From positions 1 to 64,000 of the forward strand of contig NZ_CAMCWY010000015.1 of the NCBI RefSeq assembly GCF_945882965.1: a stretch of 64,000 bases of DNA, read 5' to 3'. This DNA comes from Sphingorhabdus sp. EL138 (GTDB lineage: Bacteria; Pseudomonadota; Alphaproteobacteria; Sphingomonadales; Sphingomonadaceae). The notes under the pieces were generated by a model that worked only from the letters and a program-made list of their open reading frames with translations, ran no database searches and was not told the DNA's origin. Of this stretch, positions 28,369 through 37,799 are shown piece after piece. The first letter of the stretch is position 1. Every line of letters begins with the position of its first letter. A program made the position numbers and the translations under genes.

Positions 28369-28827
28369 ATGACCGATATCAGTGACACGCTGCCCGACGT
28401 GACCGTTGCCGATAGTGCCGGTAATGCGGTTAATCTGGCGGCGCTTTCAGGCCCGTTTGTGTTGTATTTCTACCCCAAAGCCGACACGCCGGGTTGCACA
28501 AACGAGGCAAAGGATTTTACCGAATTGGCAGCTGAATTCGCGGCGCTGCATTGCCCGGTTTACGGCATGTCAAAGGACAAGCCCGCCAAGCTCGCCAAAT
28601 TTGCCGCCAAATATGCGCTGGACGTCATATTGCTGTCGGACGAGCTAAGCGATGCCACCGAGCAAATGGGCGCTTGGGTCGAAAAATCGATGTACGGCAA
28701 AAGCTATATGGGCATTGACCGGTCAACCTATCTGATCGGCAAGGACGGCAAAGTGGCGCAGATCTGGCGCAAAGTGAAGGTCAAAGAGCATGCGGCCGAG
28801 GTTTTAGCGGCGGCGAAGGCTTTATAG
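28369..28827 (+). CDS. bcp: Thioredoxin-dependent thiol peroxidase (Bcp/PrxQ)
   Basis: A 152-residue peroxiredoxin. The peroxidatic Cys43 is in YFYPKADTPGCT. The resolving Cys that follows five residues later in E. coli Bcp is replaced by Lys48; the only other cysteine is C62. The protein therefore works either as a one-Cys enzyme or with a distant resolving cysteine. The start at 28369 is supported by AAAAGGA 8-14 bases upstream. It follows glnE by 14 bases. Confidence 0.92.
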   Translation: MTDISDTLPDVTVADSAGNAVNLAALSGPFVLYFYPKADTPGCTNEAKDFTELAAEFAALHCPVYGMSKDKPAKLAKFAAKYALDVILLSDELSDATEQMGAWVEKSMYGKSYMGIDRSTYLIGKDGKVAQIWRKVKVKEHAAEVLAAAKAL

Positions 28828-28849
28828 GATTGCGCCCCTAAAAGGCCCC

Positions 28850-28936
28850 TGCGTCATGCGAAGCTAATCGCTTCGGCTCGATGGGGGGGGAAGTTGGGCT
28901 ACTTATTCTCCCCATCGACTTGCGATGGGGAGGTGG
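28850..28936. repeat. Dispersed repeat family B, copy 2
   Basis: CGAAGCTAATCGCTTCGG and then CTCCCCATCGACTTGCGATGGGGAGGTGG (28908-28936). Both parts match copy 1. It lies downstream of bcp; the rest of the 28828-29271 gap contains no visible gene. Confidence 0.7.
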
Positions 28937-29271
28937 ATTGACCGGGCGTCAGCTCGGGCAAACCGGAGTGGCCGCTAAATATATCCATCTATAACGCGCA
29001 TAGAATCATGTTGATCACCCGCGGCTCTCACTGGAACAAATCAGCGTCGACTGCGTTCGAAGTATCGGTAAACCCGCATTTTGCCAGTCGCTATAGCCTC
29101 GATTCAACGACTCAACGCGTTTGAGCGGCGGCTTGTCCCGCGATTATTACACAGATGTTGCATTCGTTTGGGCCATCGGACACCGCCCTCTTCAAAGGGG
29201 TGGGCAGAACAACTGCCATTGTCAAACTTCGGTACTGCGCCAGAAACGGTGCGGGTCGCAACAACAAGGTA

Positions 29272-30012
29272 ATGACACACATGGTATCCAGCGCTTTGGC
29301 TTCGTGCCAATCACTGATCCTGAGAGCTGCCTCCGCGATTGGCATTTTAGTTGCTGTATCAGCAGCCACACCCGCTATCGCAAATTCAGCCGCCGCTTCA
29401 TCTGACACGTTCCGCATTTCACCCGAAGATTTGAAGGCCAACCAAACCGCTCTTGGCGTTTCCGACCCTGAATTCCGGGCCTTGAACGACAGCTGGGGCC
29501 GCATCAACGGCACTGTTCACAAGGTCGAGGTTGCCGTTCCTTCCATCAACCCTGTCGAGATCATGAAATTCTCCAGTGGTTACGGATATCGCAATGCACC
29601 CATACGTGGTGCCAGTCGCAACCACAAGGGCCTGGACATTCCCGGTCCAGTGGGCACACCCATTTTTGCAACCGCAGATGGCACTATTGGCCGCGCCGAA
29701 TGGGTTGGCGGCTATGGCAAATTTGTTGAAATCAACCACGGCAACGCGGTGCAGACACGTTATGGCCATTTGTCGGCGATGAACGTGACCCCCGGCCAAC
29801 GCATCCGCAAGGGCGACATTTTGGGCTATATGGGCTCAACTGGCCGCTCCACCGGAAGCCATCTGCATTATGAAGTGCGTATCGCTGGTGAAGCGATCAA
29901 CCCGATTGCTTTCTTGGCCCCGCAGAAGTCAGACCCGAGTGGCGCAAAATTCTTGCTTGCCTCAAAAACTGCTGATAGCAAAGCTGCTGGCGGTCCTGCT
30001 GAAGGTGAGTAA
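29272..30012 (+). CDS. Exported M23 (LytM) endopeptidase
   Basis: A 246-residue protein with a signal peptide (hydrophobic stretch LRAASAIGILVAVSAATPAIA). After a short linker the M23 domain begins at SGYGYRNAPI. The zinc ligands are HKGLDIPG and SHLHYEV, so it should be catalytically active. The start at 29272 or 29281 is chosen because the frame upstream is not signal-like. It is related to the M23 domain of the bactofilin-linked protein at 17151 but lacks its anchor and coiled coil. A role in wall remodelling is inferred from the family. Confidence 0.88.
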   Translation: MTHMVSSALASCQSLILRAASAIGILVAVSAATPAIANSAAASSDTFRISPEDLKANQTALGVSDPEFRALNDSWGRINGTVHKVEVAVPSINPVEIMKFSSGYGYRNAPIRGASRNHKGLDIPGPVGTPIFATADGTIGRAEWVGGYGKFVEINHGNAVQTRYGHLSAMNVTPGQRIRKGDILGYMGSTGRSTGSHLHYEVRIAGEAINPIAFLAPQKSDPSGAKFLLASKTADSKAAGGPAEGE

Positions 30013-30135
30013 GCGGACAGTCTAACGCATCACCTTTGGGAGAGGGTGTAATCTTGGGGCTGGCATCGGAAACTTTGCCGCCCCTTTTCTTTGCTGGCAC
30101 TTTCCTTTGGGCCTAGCATGGCTTACATGGATGCT

Positions 30136-30471
30136 ATGACAGACATTGAAGTCATTTTCATGACCCCAAACGCTGCGCGCCGCGTGGCCGAAATCGCGAC
30201 CAAGTTGGGCAAAGACCCTGTGCTGCGTCTGTCGGTTGAAGGCGGCGGCTGTTCCGGCTTTCAATATCGCTTCGGCTTGGCCGACTCGATTGAGGCCGAC
30301 GACATTCAGGCGCAGGGCGATGGCGCGTCGCTAGTCATTGACCCCATTAGCCTTGATCTCGTGCGCGGGTCAGCGGTGGACTTCGTAGAATCGCTTGGCG
30401 GCAAGAGTTTCAAGGTAACAAACCCGCAAGCCCAAGCCGGTTGCGGCTGTGGATCCAGCTTTTCGGTTTAA
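30136..30471 (+). CDS. erpA: A-type iron-sulfur cluster insertion protein
   Basis: A 111-residue A-type carrier (ErpA/IscA/SufA). The three cluster-binding cysteines are C39 (GGGCSGFQY), C103 and C105 (AGCGCGSSF). The start at 30136 (MTDIEVIFMTPNAARR) gives the family length. ErpA and IscA cannot be fully separated by sequence alone; the D/E-rich pattern after GFQY resembles ErpA. It stands alone between the LytM gene and xthA. Confidence 0.88.
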   Translation: MTDIEVIFMTPNAARRVAEIATKLGKDPVLRLSVEGGGCSGFQYRFGLADSIEADDIQAQGDGASLVIDPISLDLVRGSAVDFVESLGGKSFKVTNPQAQAGCGCGSSFSV

Positions 30472-30520
30472 GCCGTTCGGTTGCCTGACTTCCTAATCCC
30501 ACTTTGAACGCCATCCACAT

Positions 30521-30610
30521 CGTCACCCTGAACTTGGTTCAGGGTCCATTTTGCCTCTCATACTCAGTTTTGTGCTCCAGGATGGATGCTGAAACAAGTT
30601 CAGCATGACG
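30521..30610. repeat. Dispersed repeat family A, copy 4
   Basis: CGTCACCCTGAACTTGG…GGTCCAT on the left, GGATGGATGCTGAAACAAG…GCATGACG on the right, between erpA and xthA. Confidence 0.8.
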
Positions 30611-30661
30611 GTCGGTGAAAAAGTAGGTTCAGCGTGCAGGCGTATTACGCTAGGAGGCATC

Positions 30662-31435
30662 ATGCGTATTGCGACTTACAATATTAACGGCGTCAAGGCG
30701 CGCCTGCCCCGATTGCTGGAATGGCTGGAGGAAACGCAGCCCGACATTGCCTGTTTGCAAGAGGTGAAGTCGCAGGATGAGGGCTTTCCCGACGCGGACT
30801 TTGAACGCGCCGGTTATGGCGCAATCTGGCATGGGCAAAAGTCGTTCAATGGCGTCGCCATTCTCGCCAAGGGCGCACAGCCAATCGAGGTGCAGCGCAC
30901 TTTGCCCGGCGATCCGTTGGACGAACATGCGCGCTATTTGGAGGCCGATGTTTTCGGGCTGCGCGTCGCGAGTATTTACCTGCCCAATGGCAACCCGCAA
31001 CCGGGGCCCAAATTCGACTATAAGCTGGCGTGGATGCAGCGCCTATATGCCCGGGCGGCAGAGTTGCTGGCGGCGGAAATCCCTGCGGTGTTGGCAGGCG
31101 ATTATAATGTCATACCCCATGCGCATGATATCTGGGCCCCGGCGGCGATGTTGGATGACGCGCTGCGTCAGCCCGAAAGCATTGGCGCTTACCGCGCGTT
31201 GCTTGGCCAAGGCTGGACCGACGCGCTGGCCACGCATTATCCGCAAGGCGGGGTGTGGACGTTTTGGGATTTTCAAGCCGGTGCATGGCAACGCGACCAT
31301 GGCTTTCGCATTGACCATCTCTTGTTAAGCCCAGCCGTTGCCGACCGCCTCAATAGTTGCGGCGTCGACAAGGAACACAGAGGCCGCGAAAAAGCCAGCG
31401 ACCATGCCCCTACTTGGGTGGAGCTGACGGACTAA
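30662..31435 (+). CDS. xthA: Exodeoxyribonuclease III
   Basis: A 257-residue AP endonuclease/3'-5' exonuclease of the ExoIII family, used in base-excision repair. Motifs are MRIATYNINGVKARL, ACLQEVKSQD (metal-binding Glu), SIYLPNGNP, LAGDYNVIPH, GFRIDHLLLS and the C-terminal SDHAPTWVEL. The start at 30662 is supported by TAGGAGG six bases upstream. It has the same fold as the 21931 protein but is clearly the DNA-repair branch. Confidence 0.93.
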   Translation: MRIATYNINGVKARLPRLLEWLEETQPDIACLQEVKSQDEGFPDADFERAGYGAIWHGQKSFNGVAILAKGAQPIEVQRTLPGDPLDEHARYLEADVFGLRVASIYLPNGNPQPGPKFDYKLAWMQRLYARAAELLAAEIPAVLAGDYNVIPHAHDIWAPAAMLDDALRQPESIGAYRALLGQGWTDALATHYPQGGVWTFWDFQAGAWQRDHGFRIDHLLLSPAVADRLNSCGVDKEHRGREKASDHAPTWVELTD

Positions 31436-31497
31436 AACAGTCATTGTAGCGCTCGCTACATTTGTTATGATGTTGCTCCAGTTTCAGGAGCCAAACC

Positions 31498-31848
31498 ATG
31501 ACCTTGTTCCGCATATTTCTCATCACCATCATTGCCATTGTCGGCGTCTACACCGCCATCGTCATCGCCAATCATGGCATGGGGCTGTATCCGATATTTT
31601 TCGGCGACATCGCGGATATGACATGGCCGGGGCAGTTTAATCTCGACTTTTTGTGCTTCCTCATCATGTCCGGTGTCTGGGTCGCATGGCGGCACGCATT
31701 TTCGGTGAGCGGGCTGGTCTTAGGATTTGCGGCGTTCAACCTTGGCGCGCCGTTTCTGGCGGCCTATCTGCTGATCGAAAGCGTCCGAAATAAAGGCGAC
31801 AGCGCAGCCATATTGTTGGGCAAAGCACGGGCGGCAAACCGGCGTTAA
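31498..31848 (+). CDS. Small membrane protein of unknown function
   Basis: A 116-residue protein with three or four hydrophobic segments (about 3-23, 47-65, 69-92). Its layout, an HGMGLYPIFFGDI segment, then LDFLCFLIMSG and FLAAYLLI, resembles DUF2834-type membrane proteins, but I am not certain of that match. No catalytic residues stand out. Its stop codon overlaps the end of the convergent TetR gene. Confidence 0.75.
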   Translation: MTLFRIFLITIIAIVGVYTAIVIANHGMGLYPIFFGDIADMTWPGQFNLDFLCFLIMSGVWVAWRHAFSVSGLVLGFAAFNLGAPFLAAYLLIESVRNKGDSAAILLGKARAANRR

Positions 31849-32387
31849 AGCGCCTTGGCGTTGACGTCATCAAGACCAATGCTTTTGAGGAACAGCATGC
31901 CTTCCATGCTGACCAGCAGGCGCGCGGCATCCACCTCCAACTGCGCCGCGCTATCCGCCTTCAACTGCATTTTGCCCCAGTCCAGAAAACCACGGCCAAT
32001 CTGTTCGCCGACGCCGCGATAATAGGCGTCGCCCATTGCCGCGCGCGCCGCAACCTGAAGCCAGATGCGCATATAAGGCCATAACGCATCCTCAAACAAA
32101 AGCTGCGCCAACTGGCGGCGTAGATCCTCCAGCGGCAATGGATCAGGCGCGGTCCGGTCGGATATCCGCCCCACCAACCGCGCCGAGATTTGCTCCAGCA
32201 CCGCTGTGATAATTGCGGCCTTATCGGTAAAATAATAGAGCAGCATCCGGTCACTCGTCCCCGCCGCCTTGGCCAATGGACGCAGGCTCGCCGCCGACAA
32301 TCCCTCTGCTAAGACATAATCGGTCAATCGCTGAATAATCTCGGCGCGGCGGGTGTTGGTTTTGGTCACCAGCGCAGCATAGCGCAT
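31845..32387 (-). CDS. TetR family transcriptional regulator
   Basis: A 180-residue protein with an N-terminal helix-turn-helix ([34 protein letters not shown], about 27-60), the usual TetR DNA-binding domain. The C-terminal ligand domain is specific to a subgroup and gives no ligand clue. It diverges from guaA with 67 bases between; the target could be its own promoter, the small membrane protein or a distant gene. A GTG six codons in is an alternative start. Confidence 0.88.
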   Translation of the reverse strand: MRYAALVTKTNTRRAEIIQRLTDYVLAEGLSAASLRPLAKAAGTSDRMLLYYFTDKAAIITAVLEQISARLVGRISDRTAPDPLPLEDLRRQLAQLLFEDALWPYMRIWLQVAARAAMGDAYYRGVGEQIGRGFLDWGKMQLKADSAAQLEVDAARLLVSMEGMLFLKSIGLDDVNAKAL

Positions 32388-32454
32388 TGCGCCCGCGCGG
32401 CAAAGCCAGTGCTGGCAACTAGACAGCGCGCGCCAGTATCTCTATCCGCGGACA

Positions 32455-34029
32455 ATGCCAGAATCCAAAATACATTGCGAGCCTTCCGACTCCATCCTGA
32501 TCATCGATTTCGGATCGCAGGTCACCCAGCTTATTGCCCGCCGCGTGCGTGAGGCGGGGGTCTATTCCGAAATTGCCCCGTTCAACAATGCCGAGGCGGC
32601 GTTTGCGCGGATGCAGCCAAAGGGCATCATCCTGTCCGGCGGCCCAGCGTCCGTCACCACCCAAGGCAGCCCGCGCGCGCCGCAATGCGTGTTCGACAGC
32701 GGCATACCCATCCTTGGCATTTGCTATGGCCAACAAACAATGATGATGCAGTTGGGCGGATATGTCAGCGAAGGCGAAGGCGGCGAATTTGGCCGTGCCT
32801 TTATCGAGGTAGAAAAGCCTTGCGCGCTTTTCGATGGCCTTTGGCAGACGGGTGAAAAGCATCAGGTGTGGATGAGCCATGGCGACAAGGTCACCAGAAT
32901 TGCCCCGGGCTTTGACGTTGTCGCCACCAGCGACGGCGCGCCTTATGCTTTCATCGCTGACGAAGCGCGGCAATATTATGGCATCCAGTTTCACCCCGAA
33001 GTTGTGCACACCCCCGATGGCGCAAAGCTGATCTCCAGCTTCGTCCATAATGTCTGCGGCCTATCGGGCGATTGGACGATGGCTGAGTTCCGCGGGACGA
33101 AAATCGCCGAAATCCGGGCGCAAGTCGGTTCAGGCCGGGTTATTTGCGGACTATCCGGCGGTGTCGATAGCTCAGTTGCCGCAATCCTCATTCACGAAGC
33201 CATTGGCGATCAACTGACCTGCGTCTTTGTCGACCATGGCTTGCTGCGGATGAATGAACGCGAACAGGTCGAAACCTTGTTCCGCGACCATTATAACATC
33301 CCGCTTGTTGTCGTGGACGCTGAGGAACGCTTCATGGCGGGCTTGGCGGGTGTCACCGACCCTGAGGCCAAACGCAAATTCATTGGCGCTGAATTCATCA
33401 ACGTGTTCGACGAAGAAGCTCATAAAATTGGCGGTGCGGATTTCCTAGCACAAGGCACGCTTTACCCCGATGTGATCGAAAGCGTCAGCTTCACTGGCGG
33501 GCCATCGGTTACGATCAAAAGCCACCATAATGTCGGCGGCCTGCCCGCGCGGATGAATATGCAACTGGTTGAGCCGTTGCGCGAATTGTTCAAGGATGAA
33601 GTCCGCGTTTTGGGCCGCGAATTGGGCCTTAACGACCAATTTGTCGGTCGCCACCCCTTCCCCGGCCCAGGCCTTGCGATCCGAATCCCCGGCGAAGTGA
33701 CCAAGGAACGTTGCGACGTGCTGCGCAAGGCGGACGCGGTCTATCTCGAAGAGATCCGCAATGCCGGATTGTATGATGCGATTTGGCAGGCGTTCGCCGT
33801 CCTCCTGCCCGTCCGCACCGTGGGCGTGATGGGCGATGGCCGCACCTATGACAATGTCTGCGCCTTGCGCGCCGTCACCTCCACAGACGGCATGACGGCG
33901 GACATTTATCCTTTTGAAAGCGCCTTCCTAAGCCGTGTGTCAACGCGCATCATCAACGAGGTAAAGGGCATTAACCGCGTGGTGTACGACTATACGTCAA
34001 AACCGCCCGGAACTATTGAGTGGGAGTAG
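32455..34029 (+). CDS. guaA: GMP synthase (glutamine-hydrolysing)
   Basis: A 524-residue two-domain enzyme making GMP from XMP, glutamine and ATP. The N-terminal class I amidotransferase has the nucleophile elbow GICYGQQTM and the catalytic His-Glu in [11 protein letters not shown]. The ATP-pyrophosphatase domain carries the P-loop [12 protein letters not shown] (about residue 231). The C-terminal dimerisation domain ends in the conserved KPPGTIEWE. Complete and of normal length. Confidence 0.97.
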   Translation: MPESKIHCEPSDSILIIDFGSQVTQLIARRVREAGVYSEIAPFNNAEAAFARMQPKGIILSGGPASVTTQGSPRAPQCVFDSGIPILGICYGQQTMMMQLGGYVSEGEGGEFGRAFIEVEKPCALFDGLWQTGEKHQVWMSHGDKVTRIAPGFDVVATSDGAPYAFIADEARQYYGIQFHPEVVHTPDGAKLISSFVHNVCGLSGDWTMAEFRGTKIAEIRAQVGSGRVICGLSGGVDSSVAAILIHEAIGDQLTCVFVDHGLLRMNEREQVETLFRDHYNIPLVVVDAEERFMAGLAGVTDPEAKRKFIGAEFINVFDEEAHKIGGADFLAQGTLYPDVIESVSFTGGPSVTIKSHHNVGGLPARMNMQLVEPLRELFKDEVRVLGRELGLNDQFVGRHPFPGPGLAIRIPGEVTKERCDVLRKADAVYLEEIRNAGLYDAIWQAFAVLLPVRTVGVMGDGRTYDNVCALRAVTSTDGMTADIYPFESAFLSRVSTRIINEVKGINRVVYDYTSKPPGTIEWE

Positions 34030-34042
34030 GCGGTAAACCGAA

Positions 34043-34252
34043 ATGCCCGCCCCACTTTCACCCGCGCAAATCAGCGAGATCGTCGAAATGGCCCTGTCCG
34101 ACCATATCAGTTTCACACAGATTTCGGCGCAGCATGGGGTGACGCCTGACGAAATCAAAGTCATCATGCGTACCGAGTTAAAACCGGGAAGCTATCGCGC
34201 ATGGCGCAAGCGCGTCCGCGATTTCGGGGACCGGCGGGCGCATTATAAATGA
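34043..34252 (+). CDS. TIGR03643 (DUF2805) family protein
   Basis: A 69-residue protein with the family pattern: IVEMALSDHISF, then QHGVTPDEIKVIMR, and the basic C-terminus LKPGSYRAWRKRVRDFGDRRAHYK. It looks like a small helix-turn-helix-like fold with a basic tail, but the function of the family is unknown. It lies 13 bases after guaA and is probably co-transcribed with it. Confidence 0.85.
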   Translation: MPAPLSPAQISEIVEMALSDHISFTQISAQHGVTPDEIKVIMRTELKPGSYRAWRKRVRDFGDRRAHYK

Positions 34253-34280
34253 TATTAATGGCAATGAACGGACCCAGCAC

Positions 34281-34628
34281 ATGACCCTCACCCTCTACGG
34301 CATCCCCAATTGCGACACGGTCAAAAAGGCGCGCACGTATCTTGATGGGCGCGGGCTTGGCTATCATTTCCATGATTATAAAAAGGCGGGCGTGACGGCG
34401 GCGGATTTGGGGCGGTGGAGCGAGGTTGTTGGTTGGGAAAGGCTACTGAACAAGGCGGGCACCACGTTTAAGATACTGCCCGATGCCGACAAGGCCGACA
34501 TTGACGCGGCCAAGGCGATTGCGTTGATGGTTGCCAACCCGTCGATGATTAAACGGCCCGTGGTTGAAGGTGGCAAGACTTTGCTGGTGGGCTTTGCCCC
34601 GGCGGTCTATGATGCCGAATTGTCGTAA
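34281..34628 (+). CDS. ArsC/Spx-family reductase (YffB-like)
   Basis: A 115-residue thioredoxin-fold protein. It begins MTLTLYGIPNCDTVKKART with a single N-terminal cysteine (C11), followed by the KRPVVEGGKTLLVGF segment typical of the ArsC/Spx family. It most resembles the YffB subgroup, whose members are glutathione-linked reductases rather than proven arsenate reductases. No arsenic-resistance genes are nearby, so a housekeeping redox role is more likely. Confidence 0.85.
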   Translation: MTLTLYGIPNCDTVKKARTYLDGRGLGYHFHDYKKAGVTAADLGRWSEVVGWERLLNKAGTTFKILPDADKADIDAAKAIALMVANPSMIKRPVVEGGKTLLVGFAPAVYDAELS

Positions 34629-34641
34629 AAAGGAAACGCTG

Positions 34642-34923
34642 ATGGTAACCGCTCGTTGGAATAACATGGTCATCGCGCAGTCGGATGACACTGTCGTGGT
34701 CGAGGGCAATCATTATTTTCCGCGCGATTGCGTCAATGCCGACTTTCTTCAAGACAGCGACAAAACTTCGGTCTGCGGATGGAAGGGCACAGCGCATTAT
34801 CATTCGCTGATCGTCGATGGCAAAACCAACGCAGATGCGGCGTGGTATTATCCAGAGCCCAAAGACGCAGCGCGCGAAATCACTGACCGCCTTGCCTTTT
34901 GGAAAGGCGTTGAGATTAGCTAA
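34642..34923 (+). CDS. DUF427 domain protein
   Basis: A 93-residue protein covering one DUF427 domain: ARWNNMVIAQSDDTVVVEGNHYFPRDCV, CGWKGTAHYHSLIVDG and AAWYYPEPKDAAREITDRLAFW. The CxWKG-x-AxYxS pattern is the family signature. The biochemical function is unknown. The start at 34642 has AAGGAA about five bases upstream. It lies 13 bases after the ArsC-like gene. Confidence 0.88.
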   Translation: MVTARWNNMVIAQSDDTVVVEGNHYFPRDCVNADFLQDSDKTSVCGWKGTAHYHSLIVDGKTNADAAWYYPEPKDAAREITDRLAFWKGVEIS

Positions 34924-34973
34924 ATCCGCGTTGCTGTCATCGCGCTGACATTATATTGCGCAAGGGCGGTTTT

Positions 34974-36035
34974 ATGAAAACCACCTTGCTTATTATCGCC
35001 GCTGTGCTCAGCGCATGTTCGCCCACGGAAGGCCAAGCCATGGAAAAACCGATTGACGGCAACGTCATCATCATCGCCCATCGCGGCGCGAGTGGCGAGC
35101 GGCCCGAGCATACGCTGGCAAGCTACACCCTCGCGATTGAACAGGGCGCGGATTATATTGAGCCTGACCTTGTGTTGACCAAGGATGGCATTTTGGTCGC
35201 GCGGCATGAGAATGAGATTTCGGAAACCACCAATGTCGCGGACAAGGAGGAATTTGCCGACCGCAAAACCACCAAGACCATTGACGGCCAGAGAATGACT
35301 GGTTGGTTTACCGAGGATTTCACGCTCGCCGAGCTTAAAACCCTGCGCACGAAAGAACGCCTGCCGCAATTGCGCAAGGCCAATATGGCCTATGACGGGC
35401 AGTTCGAAATCCCGACCTTTGACGAGATCCTTGCACTGGCCAAGGAACAAAGCGCGGCAACGGGGCGGACGATTGGCGTCTATCCCGAAACCAAGCATCC
35501 AAGCTATTTCACCGCGATTGGCCTGCCGCATGAAGCGCCGTTGCTGGCCGCGCTCACCAAATTTGGCCATATCGAAAAAAGCGCGCCTGTGTTCATTCAA
35601 TCGTTCGAGGTCGAAAACCTCAAAGCCTTGCGGCCCAAGACGACATTGCGCCTGATCCAGTTGATGGCGGAAATAGGCGGCCCACCCGATCGCAGCGATT
35701 TGACTTATGCCGCGATGGCAAGCGCGCAAGGCCTGAAAACCGTGGCGACTTATGCCGATGGTATTGGCCCCAATAAGGCGCTGGTCATCCCGCGCACGTT
35801 GATGGGTAATCTCGGCGATCCGACGACCCTTGTCGCGGACGCACATAGACTGGGTCTTGCAGTCCACCCATGGACATTCCGCCGCGAAAATTATTTCCTG
35901 CCGCTCGCACAAAAATCCGGTATTGATCCGCGCGGGCATGGTGACTTGAACGCAGAGATAAAAGGCTTCTTGGCCACCGGCATTGACGGCATTTTCAGCG
36001 ACAATGTCACAGAGGCGGTTGCGGCGCGCCAATAA
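34974..36035 (+). CDS. glpQ: Glycerophosphodiester phosphodiesterase, lipoprotein
   Basis: A 353-residue GDPD enzyme of the periplasmic GlpQ type, releasing glycerol-3-phosphate from phospholipid head groups. The N-terminus has a lipobox (VLSAC, Cys at about residue 15), so it should be a lipoprotein. Active-site segments are AHRGASGERPEHTLASY, DYIEPDLVLTKDG and HPWTFR. The gene symbol is by family resemblance. It is located between the DUF427 gene and panB, with no glp transport genes nearby. Confidence 0.87.
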   Translation: MKTTLLIIAAVLSACSPTEGQAMEKPIDGNVIIIAHRGASGERPEHTLASYTLAIEQGADYIEPDLVLTKDGILVARHENEISETTNVADKEEFADRKTTKTIDGQRMTGWFTEDFTLAELKTLRTKERLPQLRKANMAYDGQFEIPTFDEILALAKEQSAATGRTIGVYPETKHPSYFTAIGLPHEAPLLAALTKFGHIEKSAPVFIQSFEVENLKALRPKTTLRLIQLMAEIGGPPDRSDLTYAAMASAQGLKTVATYADGIGPNKALVIPRTLMGNLGDPTTLVADAHRLGLAVHPWTFRRENYFLPLAQKSGIDPRGHGDLNAEIKGFLATGIDGIFSDNVTEAVAARQ

Positions 36036-36090
36036 GGCGGGGACTCTATTTGCTTTTGCCTACGGCGTTTAGCGGCTAAGCCCTTGCGCC

Positions 36091-36957
36091 ATGTCCACAC
36101 ATCCTAAAACGCTCACTTTCGATACATCCACCAGCCGCGCGAATCCGACGCCGTCGCCGATGAAGCGCCTTACCGTGCCGCGCATCCGTCAGCAAAAGGG
36201 GAAGGAGCCGCTGGTGATGCTGACGGCGTATACCGTACGCATGGCGCAGTTGATGGATCCGCATTGCGACATGCTGCTGGTTGGTGATTCGTTGGGCCAA
36301 GTGATTTACGGCCTGCCGCATACCGTGGCGGTCACGCTGGAGATGATGGCGGCGCATGGCGCGGCGGTTGTGCGTGGCAGCTATCACGCGGCGGTCATCG
36401 TCGACATGCCCTTTGGATCGTACGAAGCCTCGCCCGAACAAGCATTTGTCAACGCATCGCGGTTGTTGAAAGAAACGGGCGCGGCGGCGGTAAAGCTGGA
36501 AGGCGGCAAAGTGCTTGCCCCGACGGTCGAATTCCTGACCTCGCGCGGTATTCCGGTGATGGCGCATGTCGGATTAACGCCGCAGGCGGTGAACATCCTT
36601 GGCGGCTATGGTGTGCGCGGTAAAAGCGATGAGGAAGCCAAATCAATTGTCGAAGACGCGGTTGCAATGGCGGACGCAGGCGCGTTTGCGATGGTGATTG
36701 AAGGCGTGCTTGAACATATCGCCATTGAAATCACACAGAAAATCGCCTGCCCAACCATCGGCATTGGCGCGTCTGCGCAGTGCGACGGGCAGGTTCTTGT
36801 CGCCGAAGATATGTTGGGCCTGTTCGACCGCGTACCAAAATTCGTTAAGAAATTCGGCAACATGGGCGTCAGCGTCGAAAATGCCGTGCGCGAATATGCC
36901 ACTGGCGTCCGTGACCGCAGCTTCCCGGGACCCGACCAGCTGTACGAGCCTGTATAA
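36091..36957 (+). CDS. panB: 3-methyl-2-oxobutanoate hydroxymethyltransferase
   Basis: A 288-residue TIM-barrel enzyme for the first step of pantothenate synthesis, using methylene-tetrahydrofolate. Conserved parts are MLTAYT, LLVGDSLGQVIYG (metal-binding Asp), VVDMPFGSYE-like VIVDMPFGSYE, AVKLEGG and HVGLTPQ. The first about 22 residues are a poorly conserved extension; ATG at residue 24 is an alternative start. panC is not adjacent. Confidence 0.94.
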   Translation: MSTHPKTLTFDTSTSRANPTPSPMKRLTVPRIRQQKGKEPLVMLTAYTVRMAQLMDPHCDMLLVGDSLGQVIYGLPHTVAVTLEMMAAHGAAVVRGSYHAAVIVDMPFGSYEASPEQAFVNASRLLKETGAAAVKLEGGKVLAPTVEFLTSRGIPVMAHVGLTPQAVNILGGYGVRGKSDEEAKSIVEDAVAMADAGAFAMVIEGVLEHIAIEITQKIACPTIGIGASAQCDGQVLVAEDMLGLFDRVPKFVKKFGNMGVSVENAVREYATGVRDRSFPGPDQLYEPV

Positions 36958-37034
36958 AGCAGGCTGGCCTATCGGGCCGAGTCGGGCTAAGGACAGCACT
37001 AACCAATTTTGACTTAACAATTTCGGAGGCCCTT

Positions 37035-37799
37035 TTGGCTTTGACACCGACTGAAAAGCCCGCAGACAAAGACCGGAGCGGCAGTGACGAGGCATTTTTG
37101 CGTGAGGTCGACGATGCCGTCCGCGCGAGTGATCTCACCAGTTTTTGGACGCGGTATGGCCGCTGGCTTTTGGCGGCTGTCGTGGCCGGGCTTTTGGCTT
37201 TTGCGGGCTGGATTGTCTATCACAACCAAGTCCAGGCCGCCGCAGACCTGCAAAGCGAAGAATTTGTCGACGCAATGGACAAATTGCGCGCGGGGCAAGA
37301 AAAAGAGGCGCGCGCCAAATTGGCAACGCTCGCAAAGGCCGATCAACCCGGATATCGCGCCATGGCGAAATTGATGGAGGCAAATCTACTCGGCGAAGAT
37401 GGTGAGACCAAGAAGGCGATCGCCATTTATGCAAAGGTTGCAGGCGACGACAGCCTGCCACAGACATTCCGCGATCTGGCCCTGATCCGCCAAGTTAGCG
37501 CAGAGTTTGACTCGATCCCGCCGCAGCAAGTGATTGACCGATTGAAACCATTGGCCGTCGCTGGCTACCCCTATTTCGGTAGCGCGGGCGAGTTAACGGC
37601 CTTAGCCTATATGAAAATGGGTAAGGACAATTTGGCTGGCCCCATTTTTGCCCAGATTGCGAAACAGGAGGACGCGCCGCAAACCTTGCGCAGCCGTGCG
37701 CAGCAAATGGCAGGTGCGCTTGGCATCGATACCGTTCAGCTTGAGGCAAACCGCAATGCGGCATCGAAGGCTGGCGATACCGCCGCCAAAGGAGAGTGA
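37035..37799 (+). CDS. YfgM-like tetratricopeptide membrane protein
   Basis: A 254-residue protein with a cytoplasmic N-terminus, one membrane helix (about residues 45-64) and a periplasmic TPR-like domain, as in YfgM, which binds the SecYEG translocon and periplasmic chaperones. The start is TTG, chosen because GGAGG lies five bases upstream (37025-37029). Its end overlaps the bamB start. The order yfgM-bamB-der is conserved in many proteobacteria and supports the call. Confidence 0.85.
   Translation: MALTPTEKPADKDRSGSDEAFLREVDDAVRASDLTSFWTRYGRWLLAAVVAGLLAFAGWIVYHNQVQAAADLQSEEFVDAMDKLRAGQEKEARAKLATLAKADQPGYRAMAKLMEANLLGEDGETKKAIAIYAKVAGDDSLPQTFRDLALIRQVSAEFDSIPPQQVIDRLKPLAVAGYPYFGSAGELTALAYMKMGKDNLAGPIFAQIAKQEDAPQTLRSRAQQMAGALGIDTVQLEANRNAASKAGDTAAKGE

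Noticed and set aside
34281-34628. Arsenate reductase of an arsenic-resistance operon
   Set aside because: No ars genes nearby; the sequence is closer to the YffB subgroup.
34920-36032. 370-codon leftward frame opposite the glycerophosphodiesterase gene
   Set aside because: An antisense shadow; the rightward frame has a lipobox and GDPD active-site motifs.
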